Part shown: piece by piece, positions 24,839-38,081 of the stretch
Layout of the letters: each line of letters opens with the position of its first letter
How positions within the stretch are numbered: the first letter of the stretch is position 1
From: Arthrobacter sp. HY1533
GTDB taxonomy: Bacteria > Actinomycetota > Actinomycetes > Actinomycetales > Micrococcaceae
Reading direction: 5' to 3'
Length of the DNA stretch: 64,000 nt
Assembly (NCBI RefSeq): GCF_027568515.1
Contig: NZ_JANKZF010000008.1
Location: 62,001 to 126,000, forward strand
The notes under the pieces: model-generated
The model's database searches: none
What the model saw: the letters and a program-made list of their open reading frames with translations, nothing else
Told to the model about the DNA's origin: nothing
Translations under genes and position numbers: made by a program

Positions 24839-25800
24839 ACAACACCTTCCCCGCCCACGCACCCCTCGTCGTCCAGACGCGCGGCGAGCTCGTTGAGAGC
24901 GTGCACTACGGCTCCCTCATCGCCCTGGCGCACGACGGCGGGAGCCTCCTTTCGCGCGGCGAGCCCACCACCCGCGTGTACCCCAGGTCCGCCCTGAAGC
25001 CGCTCATGGCCGTGGCCATGCTGCGCGCCGGGCTGGACCTGCCCGATGACCAGCTGGCCCTGGCCGCGGCCAGCCACTCCGGCTCGGCCCTGCACCAGGA
25101 GACGGCCGCGAAGATCCTGGCTGACGCCGGCCTCACCGCAGCGGATCTGGGCAACTCCACTGACATTCCCTACGGCGTTGCCGAGCGCAGCGAGTGGCTG
25201 CGCGCCGGCAACGGGCCCACCCAGCTGGCACAAAACTGCTCCGGCAAGCATGCGGCACTGTTGGCCACCTGCGTCCACAACGGCTGGCCCACCGACGGCT
25301 ACCTGGACGCCGGGCACCCGCTCGCGGCGCTCATCCGCGGCACAGTCTCAGACCTGACCGGGGAGGACATTACGGCCGTGAGCACCGACGGCTGCGGCAC
25401 CGAGGTGTTCGGGCTGTCCCTGCACGGAATGGCTCGCGCCTTTGCCCGCCTCAACACCGCCGATCCCGGCACCCCGGAACGCCGCGTGGCCGACGCCATG
25501 CGCGCCCGCCCCGACATGGTGGCCGGCGCCGGCCGTGACGTCACAGCCCTCATGGAGGCAGTGCCAGGCCTGCTGGCCAAGGACGGCTTTGAGGGCATCC
25601 AGCTCATCGCCCTGGCCGACGGCAGCGCCGTTGCCCTGAAAATTTCCGACGGCGGCGACCGCGCCCGCATGCCCGCCGCGGTCCCGGCCCTGCTGGCCCT
25701 GGGCGTGGACCCCGCGCTGCTGGAACCCTTCAACCACCTGCCCGTGCTGGGCGGCGGACACCCCGTGGGCGAACTGCGCGGACTGCCTGCCACCGGATAG
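24835..25800 (+). CDS. L-asparaginase, L-asparaginase II (thermolabile) family
   Basis: The 321-residue protein belongs to the actinobacterial/rhizobial asparaginase II family, unrelated in sequence to E. coli AnsA/AnsB. Typical stretches are VYPRSALKPLMAVAMLRAGL near residue 46, AAASHSGSALHQE, NCSGKHAALLATCVHNGW near 135 and STDGCGTEVFGLSLHGMARAF near 183, where conserved Ser, Lys and Cys residues of the active site sit. It converts asparagine to aspartate and ammonia, feeding the aspartase encoded next. It is translationally coupled to the GntR gene. No signal peptide is seen, so it acts in the cytosol. Confidence 0.88.
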   Translation: MNNTFPAHAPLVVQTRGELVESVHYGSLIALAHDGGSLLSRGEPTTRVYPRSALKPLMAVAMLRAGLDLPDDQLALAAASHSGSALHQETAAKILADAGLTAADLGNSTDIPYGVAERSEWLRAGNGPTQLAQNCSGKHAALLATCVHNGWPTDGYLDAGHPLAALIRGTVSDLTGEDITAVSTDGCGTEVFGLSLHGMARAFARLNTADPGTPERRVADAMRARPDMVAGAGRDVTALMEAVPGLLAKDGFEGIQLIALADGSAVALKISDGGDRARMPAAVPALLALGVDPALLEPFNHLPVLGGGHPVGELRGLPATG

Positions 25801-25881
25801 GCCACCGGCCAGGGCCACACACAGCCGCCAAAACAGCACCCAACCAGACCCCGCCGCAATGAAGCGCAGCCAAGGAGCATC

Positions 25882-27315
25882 ATGACTATTAACATTTCCG
25901 CCAACCCCGCCTCCGACCCCCTCGCCGTCCGCAGCGAGCACGACCTCATTGGCGACCGCGACATCTCGGCCGACGCCTACTGGGGCGTCCACACGCTGCG
26001 GGCCGTGGAGAACTTCCCCATCACCGGCACCCTGCTGGGCAGCAACACCCACCTGGTCAACGGCCTGGCCATGGTCAAGCAGGCCGCAGCGCAGACCAAC
26101 CGTGAGCTGGGACTGCTCGATGCCGAAAAGGCCGGCGCCATCATCAAGGCCTGCCAGGAAATCATCGCCGGGGAACTGCATGACCAGTTCGTGGTGGACG
26201 TCATCCAGGGCGGCGCCGGGACGTCGTCGAACATGAACGCCAACGAGGTCATTGCCAACCGGGCACTGGAAATCCTTGGCCACAAAAAGGGCGAGTACCA
26301 ATTCCTGCACCCCAACGACCACGTCAACCTCAGCCAGTCCACCAACGACGTCTACCCCACGGCCGTCAACGTGGCCACGATCTTCGCGGCGAAGTCGCTC
26401 GTGGGGGCCATGGAATACCTGTGCGACGCCTTCGCCGCCAAGGCCGTGGAATTCCGCACCGTGGTCAAGATGGGCCGCACCCAGTTGCAGGATGCCGTGC
26501 CCATGACGCTGGGCCAGGAATTCAACACCTACGCCGTCACCATGGGGGAGGACCGGGCGCGCCTGGCCGAATCCACGCTGCTGGTGCATGAGATCAACCT
26601 CGGCGCCACGGCCATCGGCACGGGCCTGAACGCCCCCATTGGCTACTCGGCGCTGGCCTGCCGCCACCTCGCGGAAATTTCCGGGCTGCCGCTGACAACG
26701 TCCCTTGACCTGATCGAGGCCACCTCCGACGTGGGCGCCTTTGTCCACCTCTCCGGCGTGCTCAAGCGCGTGGCCGTCAAGCTCTCCAAGATCTGCAACG
26801 ACCTGCGCCTGCTCTCCTCCGGACCCCGCGCCGGCTTCGGCGAGATCACCCTTCCCGCCGTCCAGGCCGGCTCCTCGATCATGCCCGGCAAGATCAACCC
26901 GGTCATCCCCGAGGTGGTCAACCAGGTGGCCTACGAGGTCATTGGCAACGACGTCACCATCACCATGGCGGCCGAGGGCGGGCAGCTGCAGCTCAACGCC
27001 TTCGAGCCCATCATTGTGCACAGCCTCACCAAGAGCATGCGCCACCTGGAAGCAGCCTGCACCACCCTGGCAGATAAGTGCATCCGCGGCATCACCGCCC
27101 ACGAAGACAAGCTGCGCGCCCAGGTGGAACACTCCATCGGGCTCGTCACGGCACTGAACCCGGTGCTGGGCTATGCGGCCTCCACCAAGATCGCGCTCGA
27201 GGCGCTGGCCACCGGCCGCGGCGTCGCCGAGCTGGTCCTGGAACACAAACTCCTCACGGCCGAGCAGCTCAACGAGATGCTGCGCCCCGAACACCTCGCC
27301 AACCTGGCGGACTGA
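25882..27315 (+). CDS. aspA: Aspartate ammonia-lyase
   Basis: The 477-residue fumarase/aspartase superfamily enzyme deaminates L-aspartate to fumarate. The signature loop GSSIMPGKINPVIPEVVNQ near residue 332 contains the catalytic serine. Upstream are the substrate-binding segments GGAGTSSNMNANEVIANRALE near 110 and HPNDHVNLSQSTNDVYPTA near 140, both diagnostic for aspartase/fumarase. LISxxD-type aspartase context and the asparaginase and permease neighbours favour aspartase over fumarase. ATG 25882 has AAGGAG upstream. It is the third gene of the operon. Confidence 0.94.
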   Translation: MTINISANPASDPLAVRSEHDLIGDRDISADAYWGVHTLRAVENFPITGTLLGSNTHLVNGLAMVKQAAAQTNRELGLLDAEKAGAIIKACQEIIAGELHDQFVVDVIQGGAGTSSNMNANEVIANRALEILGHKKGEYQFLHPNDHVNLSQSTNDVYPTAVNVATIFAAKSLVGAMEYLCDAFAAKAVEFRTVVKMGRTQLQDAVPMTLGQEFNTYAVTMGEDRARLAESTLLVHEINLGATAIGTGLNAPIGYSALACRHLAEISGLPLTTSLDLIEATSDVGAFVHLSGVLKRVAVKLSKICNDLRLLSSGPRAGFGEITLPAVQAGSSIMPGKINPVIPEVVNQVAYEVIGNDVTITMAAEGGQLQLNAFEPIIVHSLTKSMRHLEAACTTLADKCIRGITAHEDKLRAQVEHSIGLVTALNPVLGYAASTKIALEALATGRGVAELVLEHKLLTAEQLNEMLRPEHLANLAD

Positions 27316-27378
27316 CACCCCTGCGACAACACGGCTGCCCGCAACGGCGCGGACGGCATCGAGCAAAGGATTCACACC

Positions 27379-28926
27379 ATGCACCACCAGGAACAAACCG
27401 ACACATCGGACCTCGTCCAGGATGCGCCCAGCACCTCATTGACAGCTGAGGATGCCGGGCTGCACAAGGGACTGAAGTCCCGCCAGATCCAGATGATCGC
27501 CATTGGCGGGGCCATCGGCACGGGCCTGTTCATGGGCGCCGGCGGGCGCCTGGCCGGCGCCGGACCGGCCCTCATGTTCAGCTACGCAATCTGTGGCTTC
27601 TTTGCCTTCCTGATCCTGCGCGCCCTGGGCGAGCTGGTCATCCACCGCCCGTCCTCGGGATCGTTCGTCTCCTACGCCCGCGAGTTTTTCGGGGAGAAGG
27701 CGGCGTTTGTCTCGGGTTGGCTGTACTGGCTCAACTGGGCCATGACGGCAATCGTGGACATCACGGCCGTGGCCCTGTACATGCACTTCTTCGCCAAGTA
27801 CGTGCCCTGGATGGGTTCCGTTCCGCAGTGGGTCTGGGCCCTGGGCGCGCTGCTGATTGTGCTGGGGCTAAACCTGGTTTCCGTGAAGGTGTTCGGTGAG
27901 CTGGAGTTCTGGTTCGCGCTCATCAAGGTGGTTGCCCTGGTGACGTTCCTGCTGGTGGGCACCTACTTTGTCATCTTCGGCACCCCCGTGGACGGCCAGG
28001 TGGTGGGCTTCAGCCTGATCGCGGACAACGGCGGATTCTTCCCCAACGGGCTGCTCCCGGTTGTCGTGGTCATGCAGGGCGTGGTCTTCGCGTACGCCTC
28101 CATCGAGCTGATCGGCACCGCGGCCGGCGAAACGCAGAACCCCGAAAAGGTCATGCCGAAGGCCATCAACACCGTGATCATCCGCATCGCCGTGTTCTAC
28201 GTGGGCTCGCTGATCCTGCTCTCGCTGCTGCTGCCGTACACCGCCTACAAGGCTGGGGAGAGCCCGTTCGTGACGTTCTTTGGCTCCATTGGGGTGGAGG
28301 GCGTGGACTCGATCATGAACCTCGTGGTGCTCACGGCCGCCATGTCCTCACTCAACGCCGGGCTCTACTCCACGGGCCGGATCCTGCGCTCCATGGCCAT
28401 GTCCGGCTCGGCACCGAAGTTCGCGGCCAAGCTGAACCGCAACGGCGTTCCGTACGGCGGCATCCTGCTCACGGCCGCCGTCGCCGGCCTGGGCGTCATC
28501 CTCAACGCCGTGGTCCCCGCCGAAGCCTTTGAAATTGTGCTGAACATGGCGGCTCTGGGCATCATCGCCTCCTGGGCCATGATCGTGCTCTGCCAGCTGG
28601 CTCTCTACCGCCTGACGAAGAAGGGCCTGGCCATCAGGCCCAGCTTCCGCATGATCGGTGCGCCCTATACGGGGTATCTGACGCTTGCGTTCCTGCTGGC
28701 CGTGCTGGTCCTGATGGCGTTCGACAGCCCCGTGGGCACCTGGACCATCGCCTCGATCGTGGTCATCATCCCGGCGCTCGTGGCGGGCTGGTACCTGAGC
28801 CGCGGCCGGATCAACGCCATTGCCGCCACCCGCGACGGCTACACCGGCGCCCACCCGGTCATTGCCCACCACAGCGCAGCCACCGCTGCCAAGGACGCAG
28901 CCGACGGCGGCCGGCAGGAACCGTAA
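27379..28926 (+). CDS. Amino acid permease, AnsP/GabP-type (likely asparagine/aspartate)
   Basis: The 515-residue APC-family (AAT subfamily) importer has 12 expected helices. It carries the hallmark [22 protein letters not shown] near residue 38, [40 protein letters not shown] near 77, and [23 protein letters not shown] near 238. AnsP of enteric bacteria is close in size and these motifs. Operon context (GntR, asparaginase, aspartase) argues for asparagine uptake. A perfect 14-bp terminator stem follows the gene. Confidence 0.9.
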   Translation: MHHQEQTDTSDLVQDAPSTSLTAEDAGLHKGLKSRQIQMIAIGGAIGTGLFMGAGGRLAGAGPALMFSYAICGFFAFLILRALGELVIHRPSSGSFVSYAREFFGEKAAFVSGWLYWLNWAMTAIVDITAVALYMHFFAKYVPWMGSVPQWVWALGALLIVLGLNLVSVKVFGELEFWFALIKVVALVTFLLVGTYFVIFGTPVDGQVVGFSLIADNGGFFPNGLLPVVVVMQGVVFAYASIELIGTAAGETQNPEKVMPKAINTVIIRIAVFYVGSLILLSLLLPYTAYKAGESPFVTFFGSIGVEGVDSIMNLVVLTAAMSSLNAGLYSTGRILRSMAMSGSAPKFAAKLNRNGVPYGGILLTAAVAGLGVILNAVVPAEAFEIVLNMAALGIIASWAMIVLCQLALYRLTKKGLAIRPSFRMIGAPYTGYLTLAFLLAVLVLMAFDSPVGTWTIASIVVIIPALVAGWYLSRGRINAIAATRDGYTGAHPVIAHHSAATAAKDAADGGRQEP

Positions 28927-28970
28927 CAGCCGCAGCTTCGCGCCGAAATAGCCGCGCCGAATGCACCGCA

Positions 28971-29003
28971 GGAAGGGCCCGGGAATAACTCCCGGGCCCT
29001 TCC
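28971..29003 (+). terminator. Rho-independent terminator of the asparagine/aspartate operon
   Basis: GGAAGGGCCCGGGA (28971-28984) pairs perfectly with TCCCGGGCCCTTCC (28990-29003) around a 5-base loop, 45 bp after the permease stop. Confidence 0.9.
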
Positions 29004-29046
29004 CGTTGAGTCCATTAGATGCATACGCATGAACTAAGGAGCAACA

Positions 29047-29775
29047 ATGCAGCGCACGGTAGTAGTCATCTCGGCAGGCCTCGGTGTCCCGTCCTCCACC
29101 CGCATGCTGGCGGACCAGATGGCCGCCGACGTCCAGGCGCGCCTGGCCGCCATGGGCATCACGGCCAAGCTTGACGTGATTGACCTGCGCGACCACGCCA
29201 CCGGCATTGCCAACAACATGGTCACCGGGTACGCCGGCCAGGACCTGGCCGGGGTCATCCGCCGCGTGGAGGCCGCCGACGCCATGATCGCCGTGACGCC
29301 CACCTTCAGCGCCTCCTACAGCGGCCTTTTCAAGTCCTTCTTTGACGTCCTGGACCCGAAATTCCTGGACGGCATGCCCGTGCTGTTCGGCGCCACGGGC
29401 GGGTCCCCGCGCCACTCGCTGGTGCTGGAAATGGCCATCCGCCCGCTCTTTAGCTACCTGCGCGCCCACACCGTGCCCACCGCCATCTACGCCTCGCCCG
29501 AGGATTGGGGCGGCAGCGGCGAGAACACCCTTGAGCGCCGGATTGGCCAGGGCGCCGCGGAGCTTGCCGCCGTGATCGCCAGCCACGTGCCGGCAGGCAC
29601 CGCGCAGGCCGCGGAGGGCACCGGGCTGCCGGGCAGGCAGCTTGGCGAGGGCCCCGCCGTGGGATTCTCCGGTGCCGGCTTTCCCGACCACAAGGCCAAG
29701 CGGGCGCAGCACGAGGCGAACAAGATGACGTCCCTGCCGTTTGAGGAACTGCTGGCCCAGACCCAGCGCCGCTAA
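29047..29775 (+). CDS. NADPH-dependent FMN reductase, CE1759-like
   Basis: The 242-residue flavodoxin-fold protein begins VVVISAGLGVPSSTRMLADQM (phosphate-binding loop for FMN) and continues with AVTPTFSASYSGLFKSFFDVLDP near residue 85 and LFGATGGSPRHSLVLEMAIRPLFSYLRAHTVPTAIYA near 120. The C-terminal PFEELLAQTQRR and the overall length match the LLM-partnered FMN reductase family (CE1759), which hands reduced FMN to a luciferase-like monooxygenase. No such monooxygenase is encoded next to it here, so the partner must be elsewhere. ATG 29047 has AAGGAG upstream. Confidence 0.85.
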   Translation: MQRTVVVISAGLGVPSSTRMLADQMAADVQARLAAMGITAKLDVIDLRDHATGIANNMVTGYAGQDLAGVIRRVEAADAMIAVTPTFSASYSGLFKSFFDVLDPKFLDGMPVLFGATGGSPRHSLVLEMAIRPLFSYLRAHTVPTAIYASPEDWGGSGENTLERRIGQGAAELAAVIASHVPAGTAQAAEGTGLPGRQLGEGPAVGFSGAGFPDHKAKRAQHEANKMTSLPFEELLAQTQRR

Positions 29776-29787
29776 AACCGCAGGGCC

Positions 29788-29829
29788 AAAGCCGGTGCAG
29801 AACATCAGAAGATGTGCTGCACCGGCTTT
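29788..29829. terminator. Bidirectional terminator between convergent genes
   Basis: AAAGCCGGTGCAG (29788-29800) pairs with CTGCACCGGCTTT (29817-29829), with a further inner pair ACATC/GATGT. It ends in T's when read in either direction and overlaps the last codons of the minus-strand hydrolase. Confidence 0.85.
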
Positions 29830-30854
29830 GTTGTGAGCGGGGGCGGATCCAGCTGGTCAAGGATCACGGCCAGGGCCGTGCGGTACACCTCGGGGTGGAT
29901 TTCCGGGCTGGCATGGCCGGTGTCCGGGACGTTGTAGCCAAAGCTCGGGTTGCGCGGCAGCAGGGCCTGCCAGCCACGGGCGGCACTTGCGGCGTTGACA
30001 ATGAAGTCCGCGGGATCGTAGATGAGCCCGATCCCCGTGGTGGCGGGGATGCCGCCGTCGTACTGGCTGGGGAAGGCCTGCAGGAACGTGGCCTGCGTGG
30101 TGCTCAGGATCAGCGAGTTGCTCTCGGGGCTGAAGGAGCGGTCCAGGCCGCTGCGGGCAGCCTGGTACATGCCCTGGCCATTGGGGTTGGCCAGGCCGCC
30201 CCAGAGCCCGGCGCCGAGCCGCCCCGCCAGGCCAAGGTACGGGACAATCCGGCCGGCCAGCGAGATGTACTGTTTTCCGGGGTCCAGGATGTCGGCCACG
30301 CTGCTGGGGCTCGAACCCATGATGATGAGCTTCACGCTGATGCCGGTGCTGGCCAGCAGCGAGGCCAGGACCGTGGCCGCCATGCCGCCGAAGCTGTCCC
30401 CATAGAAGTAGACGGTGTCGATCTTGCGGGCGTAGGCGTCGCGCTGGATGGCAATGAACAGCTGGGCAACATCAATGCCCTCGTTCGAGTAGCCAATGTA
30501 GGAGGCCGGGGCCCGCTGGTTCATGGCCGGCTGCAGGGCCGCCAGCTTGCGCCCGGCGTCGCGGTAGCTGACCCGGAAGCCGCCCAACAGGTACCAGGTC
30601 CGGCCCGGGAAGCGCTGCGCGGCCGTCCTGTTTTCCTCGTTGTCAGGGGTTTCGATGCGGTACTTGGTCCGCTCCGTGAGCCGGGCGTCGGCGGCAATGT
30701 TCGCCTGGAAGGCCGTGGCCGCGGCGGCGGTGCCCATCACCGTGAAGAACAGCCGCCGGGGGACGTCCGGCACCTGGTGTGCATGCTTCACGGGTGGCTG
30801 CGGCGGTTCGGAACCGGAGTCCTGGCTGCTGGGGCGTGCTGTGCGTTGGCTCAT
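29805..30854 (-). CDS. Alpha/beta hydrolase, possibly exported
   Basis: The 349-residue protein has a 30-residue polar N-terminus, then PRRLFFTVMGTAAAATAFQA (about residues 32-51), a twin-arginine plus hydrophobic stretch that could be a signal or anchor. The nucleophile elbow is GDSFGG (Ser near 153, preceded by VYFYGDSF), and YDPADFIVNAASAARGWQALLP plus DTGHASPEIHP near 325 supply likely acid and histidine. Substrate unknown; esterase or lipase activity is the family norm. ATG 30854. A hexosaminidase gene ends 31 bp upstream on the same strand, so they may be co-transcribed. Confidence 0.7.
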   Translation of the reverse strand: MSQRTARPSSQDSGSEPPQPPVKHAHQVPDVPRRLFFTVMGTAAAATAFQANIAADARLTERTKYRIETPDNEENRTAAQRFPGRTWYLLGGFRVSYRDAGRKLAALQPAMNQRAPASYIGYSNEGIDVAQLFIAIQRDAYARKIDTVYFYGDSFGGMAATVLASLLASTGISVKLIIMGSSPSSVADILDPGKQYISLAGRIVPYLGLAGRLGAGLWGGLANPNGQGMYQAARSGLDRSFSPESNSLILSTTQATFLQAFPSQYDGGIPATTGIGLIYDPADFIVNAASAARGWQALLPRNPSFGYNVPDTGHASPEIHPEVYRTALAVILDQLDPPPLTTKPVQHIF

Positions 30855-30885
30855 GGTGGATCAAGGCCATTCTGCCACGCCGGCC

Positions 30886-32532
30886 TCAGTCCAGGATCGA
30901 CGCCGTGATGTTGGCAATGTGGGCGGCGCGCTCCTCCCGGCTCTCGGGGCGGCCCGCGATGCCGGGGCGCTGCTGCCACGGCAGCGGTCCGGCATCCTGG
31001 CGGAACTCGACGCCGGCAGCCTCCAGCCGGCCCAGGTGGTCCTGGAGCCTGGGCATGAAGCGGGCCAGGTCCCGCCCGGCCGGGCTCCACAACGCCTCGG
31101 CCATGGCGCACAGCCGGGGAAAGGCCATGTAGTCCAGGGTGCGGGGCGAATCGATGTACTCGGTCCACAGATTGGCCTGGCCGCCCAGGATGTGGCCGGC
31201 CGCGTCGGCGTCGAGCTCGGCCGGAACCGGATCGAAGCCGTAGACATCGGCCACGCCCAGGGCGATCGAGACAGGGATCGGCTCGGTGGGGAGCTCGGAC
31301 TGCCGGTAGTCGAGGTAGGCGAGGTCATCCGGGCAGCAGACCACGTCGTGTCCCCGGCGTGCTGCTGTCTGTGCGCCGGCCATGCCGCGCCACGACAGGA
31401 CCGTGGCCTCCGGGGCCAGCTCATTTTCCAATATCTCGTCCCAGCCCAGGATGCGCCGGCCGCGGGCTGTCATGTGCCGGTCCATCTGCGCAATGAACCA
31501 GCCCTGCAGCCCGTCCACGCCGTCAAGGCCCAGCTCGGCCGCGCGTTGTTGCGACCGGGGGTCCTCCCGCCACTGGTCCTTGGGGCATTCGTCCCCGCCC
31601 ACACCAATCCAGCGGCCGGGGAACACGTCCATGACCTCGTCAAAGACATTGCGGAAGAACTCCACCGTTGAGTCCTCCATGTTCAGCACATTGAAGTTGA
31701 TGCCCCACCGCGTGTGCACCTCCATGGGGGTGCCGTGGACGCCCAGCTCGGGGTAGGCGGCAAGCGCTGCCTGGACGTGCCCGGGCGTTTCAATTTCCGG
31801 GACCACTGTGATGAAGCGGGCGGCGGCATAGGCCACGATCTCGCGCAGGTCCGCCTGGGTGTAGTAGCCGCCGTGGGGACGGCCGTCCAGGGGCGCATCG
31901 GTGCCGGCACCAATCTGGGTCTCCGTGCGCCATGAGCCGATTTCGGTGAGCCGGGGGTAGCGCAGGATCTCCATGCGCCAGCCCTGGTCGTCCGTCAGGT
32001 GCAGGTGCAGGGTGTTGAGCTTGTGCATGGCCATCAGGTCGATGAACCGCAGGATCTCACGCTTGGGCAAAAAGTGCCGCACCACATCGAGCATGGCGCC
32101 GCGCCAGCCAAAGCGGGGGCTGTCCTCCACGGTGCAGGCGGCAACGGCCCAGTGAATTCCGGGCAGCTGCCCGGCCCGGAAGATCCCGGCCGGCAGAAGC
32201 TGCAGCAGTGTCTGGCAGCCGTGGAACACCCCGGCCTCGTCCCCGCCGAAAAGCTGCACCCCGGAGGTGGAAACTTCCAGGCGGTACGCCTCGGCACGAA
32301 GCGTCGCATCCAGGCCCAGCGAAATGGTGCCGGACTTGGCAGCGGGGCCGTCCTCGCCGGCATGCCACGGGAAGGCGTGGCCGGTGGCCGGGCGCAGGGC
32401 ACCCTGCAGCCAGAGGGCCACGCCCTGAAGCTGTTCCGGGCCGGCCAGGGAGGTGTTTGGACCCAGCACAAATTCACCGGCACCCCTGGTTTCCTTTGAG
32501 GGCCGGGGGAGCAGGGGAAGGGGCGTCTGCAT
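30886..32532 (-). CDS. Beta-N-acetylhexosaminidase (GH20)
   Basis: The 548-residue glycosidase removes terminal N-acetylglucosamine or N-acetylgalactosamine from chitin oligomers or glycans. An N-terminal GH20b-like domain precedes the catalytic barrel, which opens FGWRGAMLDVVRHFLPKREILRFIDLMAMHKLNTLHLHLTDDQGWR. The catalytic Asp-Glu pair is in GVGGDECPKDQW near residue 314. The C-terminal WTEYIDSPRTLDYMAFPRLCAMAEALW segment is also diagnostic. ATG 32532 with CAGGAG 8 bases upstream is preferred to a longer frame to 32571. No signal peptide, so it acts on imported oligomers. Divergent from a TetR gene that may regulate it. Confidence 0.92.
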   Translation of the reverse strand: MQTPLPLLPRPSKETRGAGEFVLGPNTSLAGPEQLQGVALWLQGALRPATGHAFPWHAGEDGPAAKSGTISLGLDATLRAEAYRLEVSTSGVQLFGGDEAGVFHGCQTLLQLLPAGIFRAGQLPGIHWAVAACTVEDSPRFGWRGAMLDVVRHFLPKREILRFIDLMAMHKLNTLHLHLTDDQGWRMEILRYPRLTEIGSWRTETQIGAGTDAPLDGRPHGGYYTQADLREIVAYAAARFITVVPEIETPGHVQAALAAYPELGVHGTPMEVHTRWGINFNVLNMEDSTVEFFRNVFDEVMDVFPGRWIGVGGDECPKDQWREDPRSQQRAAELGLDGVDGLQGWFIAQMDRHMTARGRRILGWDEILENELAPEATVLSWRGMAGAQTAARRGHDVVCCPDDLAYLDYRQSELPTEPIPVSIALGVADVYGFDPVPAELDADAAGHILGGQANLWTEYIDSPRTLDYMAFPRLCAMAEALWSPAGRDLARFMPRLQDHLGRLEAAGVEFRQDAGPLPWQQRPGIAGRPESREERAAHIANITASILD

Positions 32533-32636
32533 GGAACAACTCCTGGTGTGGTGTGCGCTTTCGGTGGCCAAATTTCGACACTACTTGATGCGCAGCCTGT
32601 TTCTGCGGATTCTCTGGGAATCCGCTGCCAGTCAAC

Positions 32637-32642
32637 TAGACT
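32637..32642 (+). promoter_or_regulatory. Putative -10 element of a leaderless transcript
   Basis: TAGACT ends 6 bases before GTG 32649, with no Shine-Dalgarno. The -35 is not clear. Confidence 0.45.
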
Positions 32643-32648
32643 GGGCCT

Positions 32649-33434
32649 GTGACTGGACAGGCCCCGCACCCCCTCAATGACGCCACCGACGCAGCCCGCA
32701 CGGGGGCGCCGGCCGGGCGCATCTACTCGGGCCTGCAGTCCTCCGAACGAGCCCTGGAGCGGCACGGCCGGCTGGTGGAGGCCGGCCTGGAGGTGTTCGG
32801 CACCACGGGCTACCCGGGGGCCAAGATCAAGAGCCTGTGCCAAGGCGCCGGGCTCAGCGAGCGGTACTTCTACGAATCGTTTGAATCGCGGGAGCAACTG
32901 CTCATGGCGGTCTACGACCAGGTGGCCAGCGACCTGATGCGGCACGTCATGGACGCCCTGCAGGAACCCGGCCTTGAGCTGCGGGCATCCGTCCGCGCCG
33001 GCATGGCCGCCGTGGTCAACTTCATGCTGGATGACCCCCGCCATGCCCGCATCATCCTGGTGGAGATCGTGGGTGTTTCGCCCGACTTCGAGGCCAAGCG
33101 ACACAAGTCCATGTCCGAATTCGCCGCCGAATCCATGCGCCAGCTGCTGCTGCTGAGCGGACTTGACCCCCAGACCGTGCACCAGCAGTCCGCGGAAAAC
33201 CCGCAGGACATTGCCCTCGCCACGGCCCTCGACTTCGCCCGGCTGACCGCCGTCTCCATGGTGGGAGGCGTCAACAACATGCTCCTGGACGCAGTGCTGG
33301 GCGGGACCACGTACAACACCGAGCGGATCACCGACGTCGCCTTCCAGCTCATTTACAACGCCTCCACCGGCATCCGGGCGCTCGCAGCCGGAGAGAGCTG
33401 CGTCCCTGCAGGGGAACCGACACCCCCTTCGTAA
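32649..33434 (+). CDS. TetR-family transcriptional regulator
   Basis: The 261-residue protein has a disordered 30-residue N-terminus and then the TetR DNA-binding domain (RHGRLVEAGLEVFGTTGYPGAKIKSLCQGAGLSERYFYESFESREQLLMAVYDQ, about residues 38-92). The ligand domain contains EIVGVSPDFEAKRHKSM and ends in an Ala/Pro-rich tail. GTG 32649. It is divergent from the hexosaminidase and upstream of an unknown protein; which it controls is not clear. No strong palindrome is seen in the 116-bp divergent gap. Confidence 0.85.
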   Translation: MTGQAPHPLNDATDAARTGAPAGRIYSGLQSSERALERHGRLVEAGLEVFGTTGYPGAKIKSLCQGAGLSERYFYESFESREQLLMAVYDQVASDLMRHVMDALQEPGLELRASVRAGMAAVVNFMLDDPRHARIILVEIVGVSPDFEAKRHKSMSEFAAESMRQLLLLSGLDPQTVHQQSAENPQDIALATALDFARLTAVSMVGGVNNMLLDAVLGGTTYNTERITDVAFQLIYNASTGIRALAAGESCVPAGEPTPPS

Positions 33435-33437
33435 CCC

Positions 33438-33466
33438 TTGGTGGAGTGTGTCGCAGGTGACACGAT
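33438..33466 (+). promoter_or_regulatory. Promoter of the 33473 gene, probably leaderless
   Basis: TTGGTG (33438-33443), 17 bp, CACGAT (33461-33466), then 6 bases to ATG 33473. Confidence 0.55.
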
Positions 33467-33472
33467 GGGACC

Positions 33473-37209
<3,737 letters not shown>

Positions 37210-37258
37210 TTCGGGGCTGCCCCGGTTGTATGCTGAAAATCCGTTCTAAGGATGTGGC

Positions 37259-38074
37259 ATGGCACGCACGATAATCATCACCGGGGCAAGCGACGGCATC
37301 GGAGCCGCGGCGGCAAGGATGCTGGCCGGCCCGGGGGACAACCTGGTGCTGGTGGGCCGCTCGGCCGCCAAGACCCAGGCCATCGCCAGGGAACTGGAGG
37401 CAGAGCACTTCGTCGTGGACTTCACGGAGCTGGAGCAGGTGCGCGCCCTGGCGGCCGCGCTGGCAGAAAGGTATCCGCGCATTGATGTGCTGGCCAACAA
37501 TGCCGGCGGCATCATGAACAGCCGCGAAGTCACGGTTGACGGGCACGAGAAGACATTCCAGGTGAACCACCTGGCGCCGTTCCTGCTCACCACCTTGCTG
37601 ATCGACCGGCTCAAGGAAAGCCGCGCCACCGTCATCAACACGGCAAGTGCGGCGCACCGGCACATGGCCAAGTTCGACATTGGCGACCTCGAAGGCGAGA
37701 GGAAGTACAACAAGAGCGCCGCCTACGGCAACGCGAAGCTGGCCAACATCCTGTTCACGCGCGAACTGCACCGCCGCCACGGGGACCACGGGGTCAACAC
37801 CGCAGCCTTCCACCCAGGGGTGGTGGGAAGCAACTTCGGCGTCGAATCATCGGCGGGCATGAAATTTGTCTACACGGCGATGGGACGGCTCATGCTCACA
37901 CCGGCGCAGGGCGCCGACACCCTGGTCTGGCTGGTAACCGCTGAACCGGGCGTGGTGTGGACCCCCGGTGAGTACTATGCCAAGCGTGAGTTGGCCAAGG
38001 CCAGCCGGGACGCCTCGGACATGGACCTGGCAAGGCAGCTGTGGGATCTCAGCGAAGCCATGGTGGCCGGGTAG
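37259..38074 (+). CDS. Short-chain dehydrogenase/reductase
   Basis: The 271-residue classical SDR has the cofactor loop TGASDGIGAAAARML at residues 7-21, NNAGGIM near 83, catalytic Ser in NTASAAHRHMA near 128 and YGNAK (YxxxK) near 158. LANILFTRELHRRH after it is typical of the retinol dehydrogenase-like branch. Substrate unknown. RBS AAGGA precedes ATG 37259. It converges with idi at a gap of 7 bp. Confidence 0.88.
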   Translation: MARTIIITGASDGIGAAAARMLAGPGDNLVLVGRSAAKTQAIARELEAEHFVVDFTELEQVRALAAALAERYPRIDVLANNAGGIMNSREVTVDGHEKTFQVNHLAPFLLTTLLIDRLKESRATVINTASAAHRHMAKFDIGDLEGERKYNKSAAYGNAKLANILFTRELHRRHGDHGVNTAAFHPGVVGSNFGVESSAGMKFVYTAMGRLMLTPAQGADTLVWLVTAEPGVVWTPGEYYAKRELAKASRDASDMDLARQLWDLSEAMVAG

Positions 38075-38081
38075 GGAACGC

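Noticed and set aside
25348-27396. 682-residue minus-strand frame over asparaginase and aspartase
   Set aside because: Antisense shadow; the composition is a mirror of the real genes and it lacks a start signal.
29805-30854. Hydrolase as a clear Tat-exported protein
   Set aside because: RR is followed by LFFT and the hydrophobic stretch is short, with a 31-residue polar lead and no clear cleavage site. Export is left as a possibility only.
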